DNA of 64,000 nt, from positions 124,001-188,000 of the forward strand of contig NZ_QOHG01000002.1 in the NCBI RefSeq assembly GCF_003319125.1, read 5' to 3'. Source of the DNA: Blastococcus sp. TF02A-26 (GTDB lineage Bacteria; Actinomycetota; Actinomycetes; Mycobacteriales; Geodermatophilaceae). The notes under the pieces were generated by a model. That model was given only the letters and a program-made list of their open reading frames with translations, was not told where the DNA came from and did not search any database. The position numbers and the translations under genes were made by a program. Below are positions 57,728-64,000 of this stretch, in pieces. Numbering within the stretch: the stretch's first letter is position 1; each line of letters starts with the position of its first letter.

Positions 57728-59931
57728 TGACCCAGGCGCGAGGACAGCGTCCGCAGCAGACCCTGGGCCGCCTCGGCGATGACCGTGCCGGGGAGGAAGA
57801 CCTCGGCGGCGCCCATGTCCTTGAGCGTGGGGACGTCGTCGGGCGGGATCACGCCGCCGACGACGATGACGACGTCGTCGGCCCCGAGCTCGGCCAGCGC
57901 CTCCTTGAGCGCGGGCACCAGGGTGAGGTGGCCGGCGGCCAGCGACGAGACGCCGACGACGTGCACGTCGGCCTCGACCGCCTGCCGGGCGACCTCCTCG
58001 GGCGTCTGGAACAGCGGGCCGACGTCGACGTCGAAGCCGAGGTCGGCGAACGCGGTCGCGATGACCTTCTGGCCGCGGTCGTGGCCGTCCTGGCCCATCT
58101 TGGCGACGAGGATGCGGGGGCGGCGGCCCTCGGCCTCCTCGAACGCCTCGGCCATGCGGCGGGTCTCCTCCACGGGCCCGGAACTCCCTGCCTCGTCGCG
58201 GTAGACGCCGGAGATGGTGCGGATCTGCGCCTGGTGCCGGCCGTAGACGGCCTCGAGCGCGTCGGAGATCTCCCCCACCGTGGCCTGGGCGCGGGCGGCG
58301 TCGATCGACAGCTTGAGCAGGTTCGAGTCGAGGTCGTTGCCCCGTCGTCCCTCCGCGGCGGCGCGGGCGGCGTCGGTGAGCCGGGACAGCGCCTCGCGGG
58401 TGGCCGACTCGTCGCGCTCGGCGCGGAGGCGCTCCAGCTTGGCGGTCTGCTCGGCCAGCACCTGGGCGTTGTCGACCCGCAGCACCTCGATCGCCTCGTC
58501 GGCGTCGACCCGGTACTTGTTCACGCCGATCACCGGCTGGCGGCCGGAGTCGATGCGGGCCTGCGTGCGCGCGGCGGCCTCCTCGATGCGCATCTTCGGG
58601 ATGCCGTCGTCGATGGCCCGGGTCATGCCGCCGTGCTCGCGGACCTCCTCGATGTGCGCCCAGGCGCGGCGGGCGAGGTCGTAGGTCAGCTTCTCGACGT
58701 AGGCCGAGCCGCCCCACGGGTCGGCGACGCGCGTGGTGCCCGACTCCTGCTGGAGCACCAGCTGGGTGTTGCGGGCGATGCGGGCGGAGAAGTCGGTGGG
58801 CAGCGCCAGCGCCTCGTCCAGGGCGTTGGTGTGCAGCGACTGGGTGTGGCCCTGGGTGGCGGCCATCGCCTCCAGGCAGGTGCGGACGACGTTGTTGTAG
58901 ACGTCCTGCGCGGTCAGCGACCAGCCCGAGGTCTGGGAGTGGGTGCGCAGCGACAGCGACTTGGGGTTGGTGCCGCCGGCCTGCTTCACGAGCTTGGCCC
59001 AGAGCAGGCGCCCGGCCCGCATCTTGGCGACCTCCATGAAGAAGTTCATGCCGATCGCCCAGAAGAAGCTCAGCCGCGGGGCGAACGTGTCGACGTCCAT
59101 CCCGGCGTCCTGGCCGGCCTTCAGGTACTCCACGCCGTCGGCCAGCGTGTAGGCGAGCTCCAGGTCGGCCGTCGCCCCGGCCTCCTGGATGTGGTAGCCG
59201 GAGATCGAGATGGAGTTGAACCGCGGCATCCGCTGCGCGGTGAAGGCGAAGATGTCGCTGATGATCTGCAGCGACGGCGCCGGCGGGTAGATGTAGGTGT
59301 TGCGGACCATGAACTCCTTGAGGATGTCGTTCTGGATGGTCCCCGCCAGCTGCTCCGGGCTCACCCCCTGCTCCTCGGCGGCGACGACGTAGAGCGCCAG
59401 CACGGGCAGCACCGCGCCGTTCATGGTCATCGAGACCGACATCCTGTCCAGCGGGATGCCGTCGAACAGCTGCCGCATGTCCAGGATCGAGTCGATCGCG
59501 ACACCGGCCATGCCGACGTCGCCCTTCACCCGCGGGTGGTCGGAGTCGTAGCCGCGGTGGGTGGCCAGGTCGAACGCGACCGACAGGCCCTTCTGCCCCG
59601 CGGCGAGGTTGCGCCGGTAGAAGGCGTTGGACTCCGCGGCGGTGGAGAAGCCCGCGTACTGGCGGATCGTCCAGGGCTGCGTCGTGTACATCGTCGGGTA
59701 GGGCCCGCGCAGGAACGGCGGGACGCCCGGATACGTCTCGAGGAAGTCCACCCCGGCGAGATCCGCGGGGGTGAACAGCGGCGGGACGTCGATGCCCTCG
59801 GGCGTGTGCCACGTGGCGTCGGCGACGGTGCGGCCGGTGACCTCCTCGTAGCGCTTGGCCCAGTCGTCGGCCGACCCCTGCGCGGCCGGCCGGCCGAGCT
59901 CCGCGGAGCCGAAGTCGGGGATCGTGCTCAT
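57724..59931 (-). CDS. mutB: Methylmalonyl-CoA mutase large subunit
   Basis: A 735-residue B12 enzyme. The N-terminal TIM barrel has [19 protein letters not shown] (substrate-binding tyrosine and arginine), [19 protein letters not shown] and RTHSQTSG; the C-terminal cobalamin domain has [10 protein letters not shown], the DXHXXG motif whose histidine ligates cobalt. It isomerises (R)-methylmalonyl-CoA to succinyl-CoA. The ATG at 59931 overlaps the mutA stop by four bases. Together with the accD/accA carboxylase genes it covers most of the propionyl-CoA route. Confidence 0.97.
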   Translation of the reverse strand: MSTIPDFGSAELGRPAAQGSADDWAKRYEEVTGRTVADATWHTPEGIDVPPLFTPADLAGVDFLETYPGVPPFLRGPYPTMYTTQPWTIRQYAGFSTAAESNAFYRRNLAAGQKGLSVAFDLATHRGYDSDHPRVKGDVGMAGVAIDSILDMRQLFDGIPLDRMSVSMTMNGAVLPVLALYVVAAEEQGVSPEQLAGTIQNDILKEFMVRNTYIYPPAPSLQIISDIFAFTAQRMPRFNSISISGYHIQEAGATADLELAYTLADGVEYLKAGQDAGMDVDTFAPRLSFFWAIGMNFFMEVAKMRAGRLLWAKLVKQAGGTNPKSLSLRTHSQTSGWSLTAQDVYNNVVRTCLEAMAATQGHTQSLHTNALDEALALPTDFSARIARNTQLVLQQESGTTRVADPWGGSAYVEKLTYDLARRAWAHIEEVREHGGMTRAIDDGIPKMRIEEAAARTQARIDSGRQPVIGVNKYRVDADEAIEVLRVDNAQVLAEQTAKLERLRAERDESATREALSRLTDAARAAAEGRRGNDLDSNLLKLSIDAARAQATVGEISDALEAVYGRHQAQIRTISGVYRDEAGSSGPVEETRRMAEAFEEAEGRRPRILVAKMGQDGHDRGQKVIATAFADLGFDVDVGPLFQTPEEVARQAVEADVHVVGVSSLAAGHLTLVPALKEALAELGADDVVIVVGGVIPPDDVPTLKDMGAAEVFLPGTVIAEAAQGLLRTLSSRLGH

Positions 59932-61844
59932 GCCGACACTCCCAGCTGCTCGTGGGCGGTGCGCAGGGTCTCCAGCGCGTCGCACCCGGCGTACACGTAC
60001 CCGTCGACGCCGTCCACATCGAGGGACGGCTTGCCGGCCAGCCACACCGCGGTGGCCCCGGCGGCGCGCAGGTCGGCGGCGAGTGCGGCGGCCGACTCGG
60101 CGTAGTCCTTGTCGGTGCCGCAGATGCAGGCGACCGTCGTCCCCGCCTCGGCGAGCCCGGAGGCGCCGTCGGCGGCCGGGGTCTCCAGGCCGCCGGCCTG
60201 GAACAGGTTCGCCGCGAAGGAGGCCCGCGCGGTGTGCCGCGCCTCGGGCCCGATGGTGGCCAGGTAGACCCGCGGCCGGGTGGCCCCACCCGACTGCGCG
60301 GCGTCGGCGCGGTCGCGCAGCTCCTCGAAGTCCTGCGCGGCGCGCACCCGCGGCAGCCCGCCCGGACCGCTCGGCAGGACGTCGGCGGCGGGCCTGCGCT
60401 GCGGGAGCTTCTCGGTGAGGTTCGGGAACTCGCTGACACCGGTGATCGCGTCGGAGCGCTTCGCCAGGCGCTTCCGCCGGTCCTCCCACGCGGCGGACAG
60501 CCGGTCGCGGACCAGGCCGTCGGCCAGCGCCCGGACGATCCCGCCCGCCCGCTCGATCTCGGTGAACCACGCCCAGGCGGCCTGCGCGAGCTCCTCGGTG
60601 AGCGACTCGACGTACCAGGATCCGCCGGCCGGGTCGAGGACACGGGCCAGCGACCCCTCCTCGACCAGCAGGCTCTGCGTGTTGCGCGCGATGCGCCGTG
60701 AGAACGCGTCGGGCAGGCCCAGCGCGGCGTCGAACGGCTGCACGGTGACGACGTCGGCGCCGCCGACGCCCGCGGCGAAGCACGCGACCGTCGTCCGCAG
60801 CATGTTCACCCACGGGTCGCGGCGGGTCGTCATCACCGAGGAGGTGACGGCGTGCTGACGCTGGGCGCGGACCTCGGGCGAGGCGCCGGAGAGCTCACCG
60901 ACGCGGTCCCACAGCCGGCGGGCGGCGCGCAGCGCGGCGATGGTCGTGAACTGGTCGGCGGTGGCGGCGTAGCGGAACTCCAGCTGGCCGAACGCCTCGT
61001 CGACCGAGAGCCCGCCGTCCGTGAGCGCACGCAGGTACGCCGCACCCGCGGCGAGCGAGCAGCCGAGCTCCTCGACGGCGCTGCCACCGGCGTCGGAGAA
61101 GACGGTGCCGTCGACGACGACGGTGCGCAGGCCGGTGTGCGCGACCGCGCGGCGGACGACGTCGGCGAGGCCCGACAGGTCCTGCTCCTCCCCCGTCGCC
61201 GCCTGCACGCCGATCGGGTCGAGGCCGAGCGAGCCGCCGGGGGCGATGTCGTCGCGGCCCTCGACCAGGTCGAGGAACGCGGTCGCGGCCGGCACGCCCC
61301 CCTGCACGGTGACCGGCGCGAGGTCGAGGTAGACGTCGGCGAGGACCTCGCCGAGCGACTCCACCGGGATCGCGCCCTCGCCGACCACCAGCCACAGCGA
61401 GGAGACGCCGTTCTCCAGGTCCGCGGCGATCGCCTCGCGGGTGCCGGCGACGTCGGGGTCGGCGTGCCGCTGCCGCACGTCCCAGCCGCCGGGCACGTCG
61501 CTGTCGGCGCCGCCGGCCGCGGTCTCCCCCGCCGCGCCGGCGCGGGCGCCGCGCACGAACGGCGGGACGCCCGGGACGCCGACCGCGGTCGGGAGGTCCC
61601 CGGCGTCCTCGGCGGTGTAGAGCGGCGCGACGGAGACCCCCGTGGCGACCGCGCGGCGCAGCGCGTCCTCGGCGTGCTCGGGCAGGTCCTCGCGACCGGC
61701 CTTGCGCAGCACGCCGGCGACGAGGTCGCGCCACTGCTCGCGGGTGGCCGCGGGGAACTCGCCCGCCAGCACGAGGTCCTCGGGGACCTCGTGCTCCTCG
61801 GGGACGTCGGCGTCCGCGGGGGCGGGCTGAGCGGGGTGGTCCAT
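59928..61844 (-). CDS. mutA: Methylmalonyl-CoA mutase small subunit
   Basis: A 638-residue homologue of the large subunit that has kept the barrel ([23 protein letters not shown]-like region, [18 protein letters not shown]) but lost the B12 motif in its C-terminal domain (no DXHXXG). This is the normal state of MutA in heterodimeric mutases, where it has a structural role. It heads mutA-mutB-meaB-mptB-like. The ATG at 61844 lies 53 bases after the amidohydrolase stop, so upstream readthrough is possible. Confidence 0.95.
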   Translation of the reverse strand: MDHPAQPAPADADVPEEHEVPEDLVLAGEFPAATREQWRDLVAGVLRKAGREDLPEHAEDALRRAVATGVSVAPLYTAEDAGDLPTAVGVPGVPPFVRGARAGAAGETAAGGADSDVPGGWDVRQRHADPDVAGTREAIAADLENGVSSLWLVVGEGAIPVESLGEVLADVYLDLAPVTVQGGVPAATAFLDLVEGRDDIAPGGSLGLDPIGVQAATGEEQDLSGLADVVRRAVAHTGLRTVVVDGTVFSDAGGSAVEELGCSLAAGAAYLRALTDGGLSVDEAFGQLEFRYAATADQFTTIAALRAARRLWDRVGELSGASPEVRAQRQHAVTSSVMTTRRDPWVNMLRTTVACFAAGVGGADVVTVQPFDAALGLPDAFSRRIARNTQSLLVEEGSLARVLDPAGGSWYVESLTEELAQAAWAWFTEIERAGGIVRALADGLVRDRLSAAWEDRRKRLAKRSDAITGVSEFPNLTEKLPQRRPAADVLPSGPGGLPRVRAAQDFEELRDRADAAQSGGATRPRVYLATIGPEARHTARASFAANLFQAGGLETPAADGASGLAEAGTTVACICGTDKDYAESAAALAADLRAAGATAVWLAGKPSLDVDGVDGYVYAGCDALETLRTAHEQLGVSA

Positions 61845-61897
61845 CAGGCGGGCTCCGGTGCTTCAGGCCTCCGGAGAGGCGGTGCGCTGGGCAGTTT

Positions 61898-63148
61898 CTA
61901 CCGGCGGTCGCGCGGTGCCGGACGCCCGGGGGCCGGGGACCGCCCTTCCGAGGGAGTCCCGACGTCGGCGACCAGGGCGTGCAGCGCGGTGCGGGCCAGG
62001 AGCCGCACCCCCACGCCGATCGCCCTCTCGTCCACGTCGAAGGTGCCGCGGTGCAGGTCCAGCGGCGGGCCGCCCCCGTGGGTGCCCAACCGGGCCAGGG
62101 CGATCGGCAGGACGTCGGCGAACCAGCCGAAGTCCTCCCCGCCCATGCTCTGCGGTGACAGCCGGACGCCGTCGGCACCGACGGTCTCCATCGCCGCCGA
62201 GCGCAGCAGGGCCACCGCCCGCGGGTCGTTGACCACCGGGGGCACGCCGCGCACGTAGTCGACCTCGACCCCGGCGCCGGTCGGGGCCACGACCTTGCCG
62301 ACCAGCGAGCGCAGCAGCTCCTCGGCCGACTGCCAGGCGTCGCGGTCCAGCACCCGTACCGTGCCGCGGAGCTGACCGCGCTGCGGGATCGCGTTGGCCG
62401 CCACCCCGGCGTTGACCGCACCCCACACCACGGACATGCCGGCGCGGGGGTCGACCTGGCGGGAGAGCAGCCCGGGCAGGTCGGTGATGAGCCGGCCGAG
62501 GGCGTCGACCAGGTCGACGGTCATCTGCGGTCGCGCGGTGTGCCCGCCGGGCCCGGTGAGGACGACGTCCATGCGGTCGCAGGCCGCGGTGATCGCGCCG
62601 GTCCGCAGCCCGACGGTGCCCACCGGGATCGACGGGTCGCAGTGCAGCGCGAACGCGCGCGAGGCGCCGTCGAGGACGCCCGCGGCGACCACCTCGGTGG
62701 CACCGCCGGGCACCGTCTCCTCGGCGGGCTGGAAGACGACGCGCACGCTGCCGGGCAGGTCGTCGAGCTCGGCGAGCGCCAGGGCCGCCCCCAGGACGAC
62801 GGTCGTGTGTACGTCGTGTCCGCACGCGTGGCACATGCCCTCGCGGGTCGAGGCGTAGGGGACGTCCTTGAGGTCCGACAGCGGCAGGGCGTCGATGTCC
62901 CCGCGGAGCACGACCGTCGGCCCACGACCCGAGCCGACCTCGACCACCAGGCCGGTCCCCGCGGGCAGCCGCTTGGGCGCCAGGCCCGCGTCGCGCAGCT
63001 TCTGCTCCAGGAAGGAGGTGGTCTCGAACTCGGCGTAGGCCAGCTCGGGGTGGGCGTGCAGGTGCCGGCGGACGGCGACGAGGCGGTCGGCCTTCGCCGC
63101 CGTCCACGCGTCGACCGCCGCGCCGGACCGCTCGACGAGCGAGGTCAC
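61898..63148 (-). CDS. M20-family amidohydrolase (AmiA/AmiB-like)
   Basis: A 416-residue metallo-hydrolase with RRHLHAHPELAYAE, GDIDALPL, the metal ligands of CHACGHDVHTT, AEET, HCDPSIP and GGEDFGWF, and an inserted dimerisation domain in the middle. M20D enzymes hydrolyse N-acyl or N-carbamoyl amino acids. M. tuberculosis has amiA1/amiB1 (Rv3305c/Rv3306c) close to lpdA, so this is likely their counterpart. The GTG at 63148 overlaps the upstream ligase stop by four bases. The substrate is unknown. Confidence 0.88.
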   Translation of the reverse strand: MTSLVERSGAAVDAWTAAKADRLVAVRRHLHAHPELAYAEFETTSFLEQKLRDAGLAPKRLPAGTGLVVEVGSGRGPTVVLRGDIDALPLSDLKDVPYASTREGMCHACGHDVHTTVVLGAALALAELDDLPGSVRVVFQPAEETVPGGATEVVAAGVLDGASRAFALHCDPSIPVGTVGLRTGAITAACDRMDVVLTGPGGHTARPQMTVDLVDALGRLITDLPGLLSRQVDPRAGMSVVWGAVNAGVAANAIPQRGQLRGTVRVLDRDAWQSAEELLRSLVGKVVAPTGAGVEVDYVRGVPPVVNDPRAVALLRSAAMETVGADGVRLSPQSMGGEDFGWFADVLPIALARLGTHGGGPPLDLHRGTFDVDERAIGVGVRLLARTALHALVADVGTPSEGRSPAPGRPAPRDRR

Positions 63149-64000
63149 GGGCGCAGCCCGTCGCGGAACTCGGCCACCAGGGAGTCGACGACGGCGCGCA
63201 GGTCCCCGTCGGAGGCGGCGGCCACCGCGCGCTGGCGCTGGTAGGAGGCGCCCGCGGCGAGCACCCGCTCGACGTCGGCGAGCTGCTCGGCGCAGTCCAA
63301 CCGGCGCGCGGTCGGCTCGAGCTCCTCCGCCAGGTCGAGGAGGGCCTGGCGGACCGGCCGGACGGAGCCCTTCTCGTCCACGACGATGTCGGCGTCCAGC
63401 CCGTGGCGGGCGGCCCGCCACTTGTTCTCCCGCAGCACCCAGCTGGGCGGCGTCGGCAGGGTGTAGCCGCGGTCGAGCTGGGTGTCCAGCTGCTCGACCA
63501 GGCACTGCGAGAGGGCGGCGACGACGCCGATCTCGTCGAGGGTCGGCAGACCGTCGCAGATCCGCAGCTCCACGGTCCCGAAGTCCGGGTGCGGGCGGAT
63601 GTCCCACCACACCTCGCGGACGCTCTCGATCGCGCCGGTCGAGATGGAGGTCTCCATGTAGGCCTCGAACTCCGGCCAGCCCGAGAGCTGGTACGGCAGC
63701 CCGGCGGTGGGGAGCCCCTCGAAGACCTTGCTGCGGGCCGACGCCAGCCCGGTGTCGGCCCCCTTCCAGTACGGCGAGGAGGCCGACAGCGCGAGGAAGT
63801 GCGGCACGTACTGGGTGAGCGCGTTGACGATCGGCATCACCTTCTCCGGCGCCCGGACGCCGACGTGCACGTGGACGCCGAAGATCTGCATCCGGCGGGC
63901 CAGCCACTGCATGTTCTCGACCAGCTGGGCGTACCGCTCCTTGGGCGAGATCCGCTGCGTCTGCCAGTCGGTGAACGGGTGCGTGCCGGCGCACATGAGG
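63145..64000 (-). CDS. Carboxylate-amine ligase (YbdK/GCS2 family), C-terminal part
   Basis: The gene runs off the end of the window; about 284 C-terminal residues are visible and the true start is beyond base 64000. The segment GTHPF-DWQ, QIFGVHVHVGVR (metal and substrate histidines), SASSPYWKG and LRICDGLPTLDE are typical of the YbdK branch of glutamate-cysteine ligase family 2, which joins a carboxylate and an amine using ATP. The actual substrates of this branch are uncertain. Its stop overlaps the amidohydrolase start (GTGA); a ligase and an amidohydrolase in one operon suggests they act on related gamma-glutamyl or N-acyl compounds. Confidence 0.88.
   Translation of the reverse strand, partial: LMCAGTHPFTDWQTQRISPKERYAQLVENMQWLARRMQIFGVHVHVGVRAPEKVMPIVNALTQYVPHFLALSASSPYWKGADTGLASARSKVFEGLPTAGLPYQLSGWPEFEAYMETSISTGAIESVREVWWDIRPHPDFGTVELRICDGLPTLDEIGVVAALSQCLVEQLDTQLDRGYTLPTPPSWVLRENKWRAARHGLDADIVVDEKGSVRPVRQALLDLAEELEPTARRLDCAEQLADVERVLAAGASYQRQRAVAAASDGDLRAVVDSLVAEFRDGLRP

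Noticed and set aside
59928-61844. MutA as a degraded mutase because it lacks the B12 motif
   Set aside because: Loss of the motif is normal for the small subunit of heterodimeric mutases.

Overview
The window reads as chromosomal DNA of a very high-GC actinobacterium. Three secreted proteins carry long arrays of LGFP-type repeats (LG-Y-P core) with a conserved pair of cysteines, start codons are often GTG, and many genes look leaderless. This pattern fits Geodermatophilaceae (Blastococcus, Geodermatophilus, Modestobacter) better than a mycolate-producing genus, but that is an inference. There are 51 coding genes, tightly packed and often joined by 4-base GTGA/ATGA overlaps. No tRNA, rRNA, transposase, phage gene or CRISPR array was seen.

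Bases 1-23.6 kb form an arabinogalactan-type cell-wall locus. In order: the end of a flippase-like protein; a small DUF2304 protein, a polyprenyl-phosphate glycosyltransferase and a UDP-hexosamine 4-epimerase (matching the mycobacterial galactosamine-decoration genes Rv3632, Rv3631 and Rv3634c); mannose-1-phosphate guanylyltransferase and the rhamnosyltransferase WbbL; UDP-galactopyranose mutase Glf; galactofuranosyltransferases GlfT2 and GlfT1; the galactan exporter Wzt/Wzm; a large membrane DUF6541 protein (counterpart of Rv3779); an LGFP-tailed peptidoglycan amidase; an LCP ligase; and DprE2, DprE1, UbiA and a PAP2 phosphatase, which make decaprenyl-phosphoryl-arabinose. A TIGR03089 gene closes the block. 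In Mycobacterium tuberculosis these genes lie in several separate chromosomal regions.

Bases 23.6-35 kb hold a DUF1028 protein, a two-subunit 3-oxoacid CoA-transferase, a second diverged GlfT2-like enzyme, a coiled-coil methyltransferase, a TetR-MMPL exporter operon with a clear operator, an acyl-CoA dehydrogenase, and purE/purK. Bases 35-38.6 kb hold a two-gene operon for a secreted LGFP protein with a possible lysozyme-like head. Then come sbcC/sbcD with a 26-bp tandem repeat upstream, a PH-domain membrane protein, birA, and the acyl-CoA carboxylase set accD-accE-maf-accA.

Bases 49-53 kb hold two tandem paralogous secreted metzincin proteases, one ending in LGFP repeats and the other in a membrane anchor. 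Bases 53.2-64 kb hold an LpdA-type quinone reductase, a gamma-glutamylcyclotransferase-like protein, a MptB-like mannosyltransferase, the methylmalonyl-CoA mutase operon (mutA, mutB, meaB), an M20 amidohydrolase and the end of a carboxylate-amine ligase. The carboxylase and mutase loci together provide propionyl-CoA to succinyl-CoA conversion (no methylmalonyl-CoA epimerase is in the window). The order manC-wbbL-LCP-TIGR03089-fadE-purE-purK-PH-birA-accD-accE-maf-accA-lpdA-amidohydrolase follows the M. tuberculosis Rv3264c-Rv3306c backbone, into which the galactan, arabinose-donor and LGFP modules appear interleaved.
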